A stretch of 26,549 nt of DNA, from IMG/VR virus record IMGVR_UViG_3300030110_001747, positions 1-26,549 of that record; one strand, given 5' to 3'. The translations under genes were made by a program, and so were the position numbers. This stretch comes from a virus. Shown piece after piece: positions 16,404-24,534 of this stretch (positions are counted from its first letter, which is position 1; each line of letters opens with the position of its first letter). Under the pieces are notes generated by a model. That model was not told the origin of the DNA. It was given only the letters and a program-made list of their open reading frames with translations, and ran no database searches.

Positions 16404-16756
16404 TAATCAACTGTCTCCTTGTTTATATTCATATAACTAATGCCAACAGTCACCGAGTCTGTCGAGCTTATAGTTACCTTTAAAATAGTGTTACCTTCAA
16501 CAACTAAAGGTAATGTAAGTATCTCAGTGCTAGAATTAGCAGATAAAGTTTGAGTATTTACTATATTAAAATTATTATTTTTAATGGTTATTGTTGGTGT
16601 GTTACCAGTGTTGTTTGTTACTCTTAAAGATTTAACAATATACGTTTGATTTATTGTTGGTAATTGACTACCTGCAGCGTCTGTACCAAACATGTTTTGA
16701 TCAGCTGTTGAAGCAATGTCTAATCCAAAGAATTTAAATTGATTTACTGTAGCCAT
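16403..16756 (-). CDS. Small beta-rich virion protein, unknown role
   Basis: 117 aa, rich in Thr, Asn, Ser, Val and Ile, with alternating hydrophobic residues that suggest a beta sandwich (about 38-112). There are no Cys and no catalytic motif. The composition fits a small tail, collar or decoration protein. It is placed between two very small genes and joined to both by TAATG overlaps, so stoichiometric co-expression is likely. Its exact role cannot be read from the sequence. Confidence 0.75.
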   Translation of the reverse strand: MATVNQFKFFGLDIASTADQNMFGTDAAGSQLPTINQTYIVKSLRVTNNTGNTPTITIKNNNFNIVNTQTLSANSSTEILTLPLVVEGNTILKVTISSTDSVTVGISYMNINKETVD

Positions 16757-16923
16757 TATGAATCTAAAAAGAAAGTTCTTGCCTCTATCTCTTGTTTTAA
16801 TTCATCTTGAAAAGACGAATTTAATTTTGTTATTACACCGTCTAAGTCTCTAACTAAAGATTGAAAAGTTCTCTCTTCATATTCTTTACTTGCTCTTGTT
16901 AATGATTGTACAATTTTTGCCAT
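16756..16923 (-). CDS. Small helical phage protein (55 aa)
   Basis: Begins MAKIVQSLTR at ATG 16923 and ends at TAA 16758-16756. It is highly charged and helical, with KLNSSFQDELKQEIEARTFF near its C-terminus, a motif I recognise from small marine phage proteins. Its stop overlaps the start of the 117-aa gene as TAATG, and its start lies two bases after the stop of the 523-aa gene, so it fills the gap exactly. A weak AGGA precedes it. Probably a small structural or assembly protein. Its size makes automated calling likely to miss it. Confidence 0.85.
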   Translation of the reverse strand: MAKIVQSLTRASKEYEERTFQSLVRDLDGVITKLNSSFQDELKQEIEARTFFLDS

Positions 16924-16925
16924 AA

Positions 16926-18497
16926 TTAAAATCCTAGTATTCTAGCTAGTCCTCCTTGATTAAATGGTATACCTATTTTTTCTGCATCTTCTTGTGCATC
17001 TTGAAATGCATCATAAACATTCATTGCAGTTCTAGCATCAATGCCTGCAAGCGCTGGGTTTAACGCGTACAGACCCCCTCTAACTAGTGATCTAACAGCA
17101 GGATTCTCTGATACTGTTTTTACTTTATCTAAAATAGTTTCAGTGCCAGTCATACGTCTTATGTCTACTGGTGTAAAACCTGCGTTAACCATAGCTTGCA
17201 CATCATTTTGTCGATCGCTTCCTCTATCGTCTACAGGACTTGTATCACCGTAACCTCGCTCTGCTCTTTCCTCTGCTCTTTCGGGAGCTCCCATATCGGC
17301 TCCTCCACCTTGAAACCTTACTCTAACTATTCCACCGTCAGCTGGTCCTCCCATCATGTAACCCTGTCTTCCTCGACTTGATTTAGAAGAAAATTGTCCA
17401 CTACCTTCTGATGTTCCTGCTCTATCTGCAGCTGAAGTGCTAAAACCTCCTTGATCATTTGTAAACCCTTGTCTATCAGCACTTTCATATACAACTTGAT
17501 TTTGTGCTCTTGCTCTAGCTGCAGTCTCAGCTTCTCTTGCAACTCTTTCATTAAATGCTGCTTGTTCTTTTGCTCTTCTCTCTATTTTTTTTCCTTGCAG
17601 TTTATTAACATAATCAATTACTTGCAGTCCCTTGAAATTATTTCTTGTTCTTAAAGAAGCTAAAGTTTCAGGATTTAAGTTATAGAGATCCTCTACATTG
17701 TAACCAAAATTTTCGGCTATCTCTTCTATCTCGTCTTGCATACGTTCTTCATAACTAGCGGTGTCACCTAATAAAGTTTGACCACCAGTAAATACACCGA
17801 ACTGATCTCTTTGTGTTCCTTGACCAAAACCAACATTGTCTACTGCATATCTAGATGTATCACTTCTATCTTTATTTCCACCTATTGCAGTGAGTATACC
17901 TGATAAACTAGGTATTTTTGATAAAAGTTCTTGAATGCTGCCCGGAGCTCTAGCTTCTGCATAATTAGACATTGCTCCTCTAGTACCTTTTAAAAAATTT
18001 CTAAAATTTTGACCGGGTATGTTTTGCATTCTAGCATCATACATACCTGCTATGTCCTCTAAAGTTAAACCACCTAAACCTGTTTTACCATCAAATGCTA
18101 TCTGTCCTTTCAAATTAGAATTAAATAGACCTTCGCCTCCAGGAGCTAATTGTCCTTGCATGTAATCTACAGGACCTGCTCTCAAAACTTGCCCTTGTGG
18201 GCCAAATTGAAAACCTAAAGCCGAAGGGTTTACTTCATACATTCCCCCTGGACCGTATTCTGAGGCAGCTGCCATTCCTTTACTATCAAATTTAGGGGTT
18301 ATTCTACTGTAATCAAGATTACCAATGCCACCTCCTCCGCCACTGGTGTTATAAATATTTACAGGAACATCGCTTGTTGGCAAATCTGGTGAATCGTTCT
18401 CGTCCTCGTCATCATAAATTGGAGGGTTTCTTAAATATTCTACTCTAGGCATGTAGAGTAAATCTCTATCTCTGTAATATTGATCAGTAATACTCAT
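16926..18497 (-). CDS. Gly-rich, multi-segment virion protein sharing a motif with the 290-aa protein
   Basis: 523 aa. The N-terminus has YYRDRDLLYMPRVEYLR (7-23), then an acidic Asp/Glu stretch (29-38), a GGGGG linker (54-58), a Gly/Pro-rich central region, a long basic/Ala helix (about 300-335), a Ser/Gly/Arg low-complexity region with YMMGGPADGG (about 385) and a C-terminal helical domain. No enzyme motif is seen. It lies between the tail hub-like gene and small virion genes; TAATG links it to the former. Likely a tail or ejection component; the modular low-complexity build is unusual for a globular protein. Confidence 0.7.
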   Translation of the reverse strand: MSITDQYYRDRDLLYMPRVEYLRNPPIYDDEDENDSPDLPTSDVPVNIYNTSGGGGGIGNLDYSRITPKFDSKGMAAASEYGPGGMYEVNPSALGFQFGPQGQVLRAGPVDYMQGQLAPGGEGLFNSNLKGQIAFDGKTGLGGLTLEDIAGMYDARMQNIPGQNFRNFLKGTRGAMSNYAEARAPGSIQELLSKIPSLSGILTAIGGNKDRSDTSRYAVDNVGFGQGTQRDQFGVFTGGQTLLGDTASYEERMQDEIEEIAENFGYNVEDLYNLNPETLASLRTRNNFKGLQVIDYVNKLQGKKIERRAKEQAAFNERVAREAETAARARAQNQVVYESADRQGFTNDQGGFSTSAADRAGTSEGSGQFSSKSSRGRQGYMMGGPADGGIVRVRFQGGGADMGAPERAEERAERGYGDTSPVDDRGSDRQNDVQAMVNAGFTPVDIRRMTGTETILDKVKTVSENPAVRSLVRGGLYALNPALAGIDARTAMNVYDAFQDAQEDAEKIGIPFNQGGLARILGF

Positions 18498-20677
18498 TAT
18501 CTTCTTCCGTCTGGTTGTATGTCTAACCTAAAAGTACCTAACTTCCAATCCTGTGAGGCACCGGTATTTTTTACGGTCATAGCAATAGATCTTGCACGAA
18601 CGCGAGTATCTATTTTAGTCGTACTTGAGGTTGTTGTAAAGGTTTGTGTTTGAGACGAACTGTTAGGAAAGTCTCTCGTTGTAAAATCTATAGTAGTGGT
18701 TCCAGTCTGAGATATAAAATCAGGTAAAAATCTACGTATTTTCATAATGTATTCACCGTCTCCTCTTATATCGGCCATACCTACAGTCTGCCCTCTTACG
18801 GTTCTTTGAGTAATGTCAAAGTCACCAGAAGTTATAGTCGCAAGTATTGCAGTAGTTGCTCCTCCGGCTAAAACTTGATCGGTCCCTGTTTCGTGTTGAT
18901 AGTATATTGTGCATCCGTCTGCGTTTCCAACAACGTCATAAGATGAATTACTATTAGGATCATATTCTGTTGCATGAGGTTTACCAAAAACAGCTGAGTC
19001 TGCCCAAGCTGCACGATCTAAACTACCCGTCGTCCAGATAGTTCTTTGAGGCCTAGAGTCTAGGTAATTATAAGTAACACATCTATCAACAACATCTGAT
19101 CCATTGGTGCAATAAAACCAGGTTACTTCTCCAAATAAATTATTTAATCCTGCGTTAACAAGATCTCTAGCAGTTGTATTAATATCGTCATAGACAAAAT
19201 CCTCTACTAAACAAGGTAGAGTTTTTAACTGACCGTCGTAACTAAAAAAACCATTCTCTGACATCCAGTATGCAGAACCATCTACTTCAACAGCTGCATT
19301 CTTACCAAGTAGTCCGCAGTTAGTTCCAACCTGTTCAAAGGCAAAAGTAAAAGGTTGGCCTACAAATCTCATGAGAAACAACGCAGTATCTGTCCATACA
19401 TAGATAGCATCCCTACCTCTTATGGCTCCCATAATCATAGAGCCATCGGCCAGTCTTTGTGTACCAGCGGTGTTGTTGGCGGTTACAGTATAAGAATTTG
19501 TTTGATTAATATTTTCTTGATCAGAGAATCTAATAAACATATCGTCTTGTGAATTACTATCTCCAACAATAGTTTCGGTTCCAAAGAATACTAAGTGTCT
19601 ATCCGGAGTGGATACCAAAACATGACGTGATGCTGTTGGTGCATTTGCTATAATTGTTGCTCTATTAGCTGTTGCATTGGTTGGAGAAGAGTCCCATTCA
19701 AAACAAGGTCCATTGTATATTAATGCAATTAGTTTAGTTCCAAAATTATCTAGCACCCAAAGACCTGGGTCTAGCGTTACGTCATCAGAGGATGATTCAC
19801 CCCAAGCAACAAAACTAGAAATGTTGGTAACAGTGGCTCCCGCCGAGTGAGTAGCTGGTGTTGTACCATTAACACCTCTTGCTCCTCCGCTTAAGGTACC
19901 TGTCGCCGTATCGTTATTTGCATACCCAATATCTTCTGAACCTATTCTAATCTCACCAGATGCAGGAAATTGTGTTGAGTCTGCAACGACTACACTTAGA
20001 CTACTCGTGTTAGTTATTGGTGTAGATAACGTAGTGGTAGAGGGACCTGAAACAGTTCCTGACCATTGTCCAGTACCCCAACCAAAACCTCCAACTTGTT
20101 GAGCTGGTCCAACACGATAGTAAAGTTGGGCATCAGCGCTCCCAGTTGTCGTTATGGGTGTACCGGTTTCATTTGTTGCTAAAGTTATTGTGATAGTGGT
20201 TGCCGACGGAGCAGTGGTAACCATAAATTTTGTGTCATTAAAAGTTGCATCATTATATCCAGAACCTGATCCTGTTATACCTGATACGTTTTCAAATCTT
20301 ATAACATCGTCTACTTGTAAATTATGTGATGATGGAAAGGTTACGGTAACAGTGGGCTGTCCAGCTGATGTAGTAAAATTAACTGCGCTTATCGTAGTTC
20401 TAATAGGATGAATGTCATAAAACTGACCTCCTGAATATACATATAATATTCTATTAGTTCCTATAGCTGCGTACTTAATACCAGAATTATTGTCAAAATG
20501 ATGTAATGCTCTTCCTGCACCAGTTAATTTATCGCTACCTAACTGTTGCCAACCACCTATTTTTTCAGGTGAGCCATATCTAAATCTAACATTATCGCCG
20601 TCAAACCACTGGCCTTCTGCTCCAGTTTCTGTAACCTGTTTGTTAAATCCGGGTAAAAATCCTAATTTTTGTAGCAT
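18497..20677 (-). CDS. P22 gp10-like tail hub / packaged-DNA stabilisation protein
   Basis: 726 aa. The N-terminus FLPGFNKQ...TGAEGQWFDGDNVRFRYG..EKIGGWQQ (about 7-45) is characteristic of the marine phage relatives of P22 gp10 (Phage_stabilise). Repeated beta-strand stretches across the length fit a propeller-like tail hub, with Thr/Ser-rich inserted segments (about 95-290). In P22 this protein joins the portal ring to the tail needle and closes the head. Presence here favours a short-tailed phage. A promoter-like sequence lies immediately upstream, and the predicted transcript would begin at or near ATG 20677. Confidence 0.75.
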   Translation of the reverse strand: MLQKLGFLPGFNKQVTETGAEGQWFDGDNVRFRYGSPEKIGGWQQLGSDKLTGAGRALHHFDNNSGIKYAAIGTNRILYVYSGGQFYDIHPIRTTISAVNFTTSAGQPTVTVTFPSSHNLQVDDVIRFENVSGITGSGSGYNDATFNDTKFMVTTAPSATTITITLATNETGTPITTTGSADAQLYYRVGPAQQVGGFGWGTGQWSGTVSGPSTTTLSTPITNTSSLSVVVADSTQFPASGEIRIGSEDIGYANNDTATGTLSGGARGVNGTTPATHSAGATVTNISSFVAWGESSSDDVTLDPGLWVLDNFGTKLIALIYNGPCFEWDSSPTNATANRATIIANAPTASRHVLVSTPDRHLVFFGTETIVGDSNSQDDMFIRFSDQENINQTNSYTVTANNTAGTQRLADGSMIMGAIRGRDAIYVWTDTALFLMRFVGQPFTFAFEQVGTNCGLLGKNAAVEVDGSAYWMSENGFFSYDGQLKTLPCLVEDFVYDDINTTARDLVNAGLNNLFGEVTWFYCTNGSDVVDRCVTYNYLDSRPQRTIWTTGSLDRAAWADSAVFGKPHATEYDPNSNSSYDVVGNADGCTIYYQHETGTDQVLAGGATTAILATITSGDFDITQRTVRGQTVGMADIRGDGEYIMKIRRFLPDFISQTGTTTIDFTTRDFPNSSSQTQTFTTTSSTTKIDTRVRARSIAMTVKNTGASQDWKLGTFRLDIQPDGRR

Positions 20678-20683
20678 TCTTTC

Positions 20684-20712
20684 ACTATATATTAAAATAT
20701 CAACAGTTTCAA
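20684..20712 (-). promoter_or_regulatory. Candidate promoter before the tail hub gene
   Basis: TTGAAA at 20712-20707, a 17-base spacer and TATAGT at 20689-20684 (each five of six to sigma70) fill the 36-base gap after the oxygenase block. The -10 ends six bases before ATG 20677, so the message may be leaderless. Confidence 0.5.
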
Positions 20713-20713
20713 T

Positions 20714-21295
20714 TTATCTGTTATACGTATACCAGCCAGTAATGATATACTTTTCTTTGTCTTTATTTACTACCCCTCTGTGTGTATGGGTAAAAGCAGT
20801 AGGCCAAATAAGGGTTAGCCCTTTCTCACATGGTGTGGTTATATTTTGATTTCTAAACTCTGTGCCAGCATTTTCTACTGTGTTTAAATAGGTCATAAAA
20901 ACTAACACCCTGTTTGAAACATCTGGATTAGCAGACTCATGGTGCCATATTTTAAACCCACCACCAGGCACATAATATTGAATATTGTAATCTATGTTAA
21001 TATTGAACTTAGAATACCGATCAACATCAGGATATCTTTTAACATATTCTTCTAAACATTTTTGTTGATAATCTCTATATTCTTTAAGAATAGGGTCAAA
21101 ATTATGGGGACTAATATATAAATCTTGAGACTCCTTGACTTCTGTATTTAATCCGTGTTTATTTTTATGGACACATTTACCGGTAACAACCTTATCTTTA
21201 TTGTCATGAAATAATTTTATTAAATTATCGCACACCTTTTCGGGTATGTACCAACCCCCGATAAAAGAGTCTAATGGTATTTTAAATTCTTTCAT
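20714..21295 (-). CDS. 2OG/Fe(II)-dependent oxygenase, prolyl-4-hydroxylase-like (HxE type)
   Basis: 193 aa with a double-stranded beta-helix pattern: IWHHES (116-121; H118-x-E120 as first metal ligands), RVLVFMTYLN (129-138), GTEFRN (144-149), WPTAFTHTHRG (164-174; distal H170 or H172) and a final KYIITGWY (182-189). The family uses 2-oxoglutarate, O2 and Fe(II), usually to hydroxylate proteins or small molecules. Glu instead of the more common Asp is seen in related marine phage proteins. It is the last gene of the oxygenase block; TAA and ATG are adjacent to the sulfotransferase-like gene. There is no Shine-Dalgarno. The substrate is unknown. Confidence 0.85.
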   Translation of the reverse strand: MKEFKIPLDSFIGGWYIPEKVCDNLIKLFHDNKDKVVTGKCVHKNKHGLNTEVKESQDLYISPHNFDPILKEYRDYQQKCLEEYVKRYPDVDRYSKFNINIDYNIQYYVPGGGFKIWHHESANPDVSNRVLVFMTYLNTVENAGTEFRNQNITTPCEKGLTLIWPTAFTHTHRGVVNKDKEKYIITGWYTYNR

Positions 21296-21886
21296 TTAAT
21301 ATCCCAGAACTTTATAGTCTTGATAGTAATAATTTTTAATATAATTAACCTGATTTTTATTTAATTCAATATTAAATTTTATATCAATACCATTAATAAA
21401 ATAATCAGAAGATAATATTTCACTTTTAATCCGTAGGTCAAAAGTATCAGTTAGCCATTTAAAAAAACTATCCTGTAATCCATCTTCAAATCTCCATAAC
21501 TTTGTCTTATGATCTAAAAATTTAATCTGCGGCACAAACCAATTACCTACATTGTTTTTATCAATAAGTGCGTTATTGATAAACTTGTTTAAAGATTCCT
21601 GGTCCCTGAGTATAGATCCAACTTTATCTTTAAATACAGAACTTCTTAATTGACTAACGAACCTAGTAACCGGATCTCTAGTTACTGCAAACTTATTATC
21701 TATAGATCTATTTAAATAATCTTCATAATCAGGAAAAGTTAGATGAGGTATTTCTCTGTATCTATATAATTTACCTAAATCAAAATCTGCATATTCACAC
21801 AAATGTTCTCTAGATAAGGCTTTGTAAATGTAGCGTCCACCCGTCCTTGGAATGTGGGCAAAATAGATGTCTTTATTTATCAACAT
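21296..21886 (-). CDS. Sulfotransferase-like protein (PAPS-dependent family)
   Basis: 196 aa from ATG 21886, which overlaps the upstream stop as TAATG; an upstream TTG at 21901 is less likely. The 5'-phosphosulfate loop is AHIPRTGGRY (10-19, Arg14 where Lys is usual), and the 3'-phosphate motif is VTRDPVTRFVS (68-78). WFVPQIKFLD (116-125), LWRFEDG (130-136) and the end YYQDYKVLGY match the usual order in the Sulfotransfer_2 group. It would move sulfate from PAPS to a sugar, lipid or Tyr hydroxyl. It lies within six oxygenase-like genes. The K-to-R change could weaken or alter catalysis. Confidence 0.8.
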   Translation of the reverse strand: MLINKDIYFAHIPRTGGRYIYKALSREHLCEYADFDLGKLYRYREIPHLTFPDYEDYLNRSIDNKFAVTRDPVTRFVSQLRSSVFKDKVGSILRDQESLNKFINNALIDKNNVGNWFVPQIKFLDHKTKLWRFEDGLQDSFFKWLTDTFDLRIKSEILSSDYFINGIDIKFNIELNKNQVNYIKNYYYQDYKVLGY

Positions 21887-22536
21887 TATATTTTTACCCA
21901 ATGATCTTTTAATTCTATTACCGTGTTATTATTGTACGCCTCCTCAGTTCTAATATCAAAGGCAATTGTAATTCTTTCAAAATCATTCTCTACCTTGTCT
22001 GTCCAGTGTGGTAACCATGACGGAAACAAGGTTACTTTACCTATTTCATTTAAACTTGCAAAAGGTTCTTTGTAATAAGGGCTCTCATAGTATGTATTAG
22101 TTTTTTCTACATTAACACATATGTGACCACTTAAATAATAATTGTTTGATCTAGCGTGTTGGTGTTTTTGTATCTGCTCTCCTTTTCTCATTACATTAAA
22201 CCAACATTGAACATAATAGTTTTTTTCTGGCTCTAGTTTTAATAGTTTTAAAAACCTGTCATGCACATCTTTAATGTATTCTTTTAGAAAAGCAGTCTCT
22301 GTAAAATTTAACAAGTTGTAATGTATAAACCTGCTGGTCAGACTATTACTGCCTAAATTAGTGTAACCATCGATACCTGGAGGATATTTTTTTAATATTT
22401 CTTTTTCTTTATCTAAAAGATACTCAATAAATAAATCACGTTCAGTAAGATATATAGTATCCTCAGCCATGAAATAAGAGTATTGAGGATTAAAAGGATT
22501 TTTTATTTTTTCATTTATAAAATTTATTATCTTCAT
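21886..22536 (-). CDS. 2OG/Fe(II) oxygenase-like protein (2OG-FeII_Oxy_5 type)
   Basis: 216 aa from ATG 22536, chosen because it overlaps the upstream stop as ATGA; an ATG at 22557 would add seven residues. The C-terminal half carries QCWFNVMRKGEQIQKHQHAR (110-129), LSG (135-137), LFPSWLPH (170-177) and RITIAFD (188-194), the pattern of the 2OG-FeII_Oxy_5 group. The first metal motif is H125-x-H127, not HxD, with distal H177 and R188 for 2-oxoglutarate. The N-terminal 100 residues are helical and unrecognised. Part of the coupled block; no Shine-Dalgarno. Confidence 0.75.
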   Translation of the reverse strand: MKIINFINEKIKNPFNPQYSYFMAEDTIYLTERDLFIEYLLDKEKEILKKYPPGIDGYTNLGSNSLTSRFIHYNLLNFTETAFLKEYIKDVHDRFLKLLKLEPEKNYYVQCWFNVMRKGEQIQKHQHARSNNYYLSGHICVNVEKTNTYYESPYYKEPFASLNEIGKVTLFPSWLPHWTDKVENDFERITIAFDIRTEEAYNNNTVIELKDHWVKI

Positions 22537-22868
22537 TTTGGTATAACTATGTTCCATTCTAATTCTTTAAGTAAACTTTCAATTCTTAATACTGTTTTTT
22601 TATTTTCTTTTATGTATTGAATGACTTCTTTGATATCTAGAACCACCCAATTACTTATTTCTTCAATAACTAATTTATCTGCTTTTGTATGTATGCTGGT
22701 TTTTTTAGCGGGCTCTCCTGTTGTGTGTTCAAACATGGGTCTGATATCAAACTTTAAATTTTCGTTTAATCTATCTTTAAGAACACCTGATACATCCCAA
22801 AGTTCTTTTTCTTTTTGTTCATCTGTTGCATGAGTTACTTGATCTAAATACTTTAGAAAAGATTTCAT
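22533..22868 (-). CDS. Small conserved phage protein, unknown function, inside the oxygenase block
   Basis: 111 aa, helical at the N-terminus (MKSFLKYLDQ, then ELWDVSGVLKDRLNENL at 22-38) and C-terminus, with FDIRPMFEHTTG near 40-51 and a Lys-rich middle. No catalytic motif, membrane span or Cys. It overlaps both neighbours by ATGA junctions, which argues that it is a real gene belonging to the block. Similar small proteins occur in marine phages as far as I recall, without function. It could be a regulator or an adaptor for the neighbouring enzymes, but nothing in the sequence proves that. Confidence 0.75.
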   Translation of the reverse strand: MKSFLKYLDQVTHATDEQKEKELWDVSGVLKDRLNENLKFDIRPMFEHTTGEPAKKTSIHTKADKLVIEEISNWVVLDIKEVIQYIKENKKTVLRIESLLKELEWNIVIPK

Positions 22869-23434
22869 TTATTTTTAGCAAGGTTAAAAGATATTGTTAT
22901 CCTTTCCTCTTGAGAAGAGTGAGGTAAAACACTATGTAGTAACCAACTAGGAAAAAGAATTAGGGTATTTGGTTTAGGACCAACTTTCCAACGAGAAGAA
23001 TTGTGAACTGTAGCTTGTTCAAAACAAGGGAAAGACCAATCATATTCCATAGTAGACCAGGCAGGATGAGTAAACATTATCTCTCCTTCTTTTATATTAA
23101 CATAGAATACTCCTGACACTACACAGTTAGGGTGATGATGTTCTACATTATAGTCTTTGTATCCATTAATATTTATCCAAATGTTATCTATTTTTAATGG
23201 AAATTTATATTTAATAATTTTTCTATATTCTTCTGCTAGGTCTAAAATAGCATTAAACAAAGGATTTAAGATTGGGTGTTCTCCCTGTAAACCAGGTGAT
23301 TGCCATCCTCCTACATTACTTATTTTTGCACTAGGTGTATTATTTTTAGTTTCTTTACAATAATCTGCTATTTCTTTTATATTTAATTTTAAATCTGTAA
23401 CCTGGATGGGGACTGGAAAAAACTCATGTATCAT
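22865..23434 (-). CDS. 2OG/Fe(II) oxygenase-like protein (2OG-FeII_Oxy_5 type)
   Basis: 189 aa. Pattern of 2OG-FeII_Oxy_5: an early GGWQS (42-46), IWININGYKDYN (85-96), HHHPN-xx-VSGVFYV (99-112), then IMFTHP, LILFPSWLLH (158-167) and RITISFN (178-184). Ligand candidates are H99-x-H101 and H167; R178 should bind 2-oxoglutarate. It covers nearly the full family length. The ATG overlaps the upstream stop as ATGA. It is a tandem relative of the next oxygenase upstream, sharing the HPNxxVSGVxY core but little else, so an old duplication or separate acquisition. The substrate is unknown. Confidence 0.82.
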   Translation of the reverse strand: MIHEFFPVPIQVTDLKLNIKEIADYCKETKNNTPSAKISNVGGWQSPGLQGEHPILNPLFNAILDLAEEYRKIIKYKFPLKIDNIWININGYKDYNVEHHHPNCVVSGVFYVNIKEGEIMFTHPAWSTMEYDWSFPCFEQATVHNSSRWKVGPKPNTLILFPSWLLHSVLPHSSQEERITISFNLAKNK

Positions 23435-24048
23435 AGCACTAGTTCCGTAAGATCTGAATTGTTACCCATTTTACCTTTAACAAAAACATTAAAAGCTAAA
23501 CTTATTCTTAAATTATTTTCTTTTTTAATTTGAACAGAATGTGTTGTGCTAGATGGAAACAATAAAAGATCTTTTTCAGCTACATTAAACCACCACCTTT
23601 TAGAGTTATATTGCGTAAATTCTTTTGGTGGTATTTGAAACTGATTAGGAATAGTATCATAGAACTCTATCATATCATTTTGTGCATCACATTTTATATA
23701 TAGAACACCGGACACTATGGAGTTTGGGTGAGAATGCATGTGATGAAATTCTTTTTCTCTAGTATAATTTAACCAAGACTGAGTAATGTAAGGTGTAATT
23801 GTTTCTTCTTGAGGCTTAATAATTTTATCAAAATAATCTTTAATTATAGTATCTAAATCATTTTTTAAATTTACAAATATCTTTTCGTTTAAAATATAAT
23901 TATTTGTGGTGCTATAGTTAGAAACATTTTGAACACTTTTGTTTTGGTGTTTGTTTATTTCTTCCATTTCTTCAGAACTAAATTCTCTATTTAATTGAGT
24001 TGCATAAACAGGTACTCCAAACAATCTATGTATTACAGGTTCTATCAT
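23431..24048 (-). CDS. 2OG/Fe(II) oxygenase-like protein (2OG-FeII_Oxy_5 type)
   Basis: 205 aa. The N-terminus VIHRLFGVPVYATQL (5-19) and the core QSWLNYTREKEFHHMH (90-105), SHPNSIVSGVLYI (106-118), LLLFPSSTTHSV (161-172) and RISLAFN (181-187) fit 2OG-FeII_Oxy_5. Ligand candidates are H105-x-H107, H170 and R181. A short Asn/Thr/Leu tail follows. The stop TGA overlaps the next ATG, and its own ATG directly abuts the previous TAA. No Shine-Dalgarno. One of three such proteins in the block. Confidence 0.82.
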   Translation of the reverse strand: MIEPVIHRLFGVPVYATQLNREFSSEEMEEINKHQNKSVQNVSNYSTTNNYILNEKIFVNLKNDLDTIIKDYFDKIIKPQEETITPYITQSWLNYTREKEFHHMHSHPNSIVSGVLYIKCDAQNDMIEFYDTIPNQFQIPPKEFTQYNSKRWWFNVAEKDLLLFPSSTTHSVQIKKENNLRISLAFNVFVKGKMGNNSDLTELVL

Positions 24049-24534
24049 TTAAAAATAATTTATGTTCATTAATATTCGTCTATCTACATCTGTTTGACTA
24101 ATCATTTTATGTTCTGTGGTAGCAGGAAATATAACAATTCTGTTTGCTTTAGTGTTTATTTCTTCTACGCCTTTATCTGTTTTAAATAATGTCTTACCAT
24201 TACAATCGTTAAAATATAAAATAGCGGTCGTACAATCAGGATAAACGTAATCAGTATGCCACTCAGATTCATACGGTTTATCTTTTGCAGTGACTAGGTT
24301 GTTTGTTATTCGAACTAAGGATCTATGATTTAAAGATGGTTGTTGCAAAATAAACTCTACGTCATAAAAGTAATTTGTTCTTGGTCTATTGTGACTGTAA
24401 AAACAATGGTTAAAATAATGACAATCGGTAGCCACCATGTGTGGTTCATAATACCATTCAAAATTTCTATCAAACAATATAGATTTTACTTTATTAAATT
24501 GTTCTAGAGTTAAAAAATTATCTATTACTTTCAT
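24049..24534 (-). CDS. 2OG/Fe(II)-dependent oxygenase with canonical HxD
   Basis: 161 aa from ATG 24534, chosen because it forms TAATG with the upstream stop; ATG 24540 and TTG 24546 are alternatives. The beta-helix core shows EWHTD (H93-x-D95), TTAILYFND (102-110), NRIVIFPATTEHKM (131-144; distal H142) and RRILMNINY (152-160; Arg for 2-oxoglutarate). All ligands are intact. The short N-terminus begins MKVIDNFL, usual for stand-alone phage oxygenases of the prolyl-hydroxylase-like superfamily. It sits mid-block with no ribosome site of its own. Confidence 0.83.
   Translation of the reverse strand: MKVIDNFLTLEQFNKVKSILFDRNFEWYYEPHMVATDCHYFNHCFYSHNRPRTNYFYDVEFILQQPSLNHRSLVRITNNLVTAKDKPYESEWHTDYVYPDCTTAILYFNDCNGKTLFKTDKGVEEINTKANRIVIFPATTEHKMISQTDVDRRILMNINYF

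Noticed and set aside
16078-16440. Plus-strand frames of 81 and 120 codons with hydrophobic runs, membrane-protein-like
   Set aside because: They are antisense to the 66-aa gene and the start of the 290-aa gene, which have ribosome sites, family motifs and TAATG junctions.
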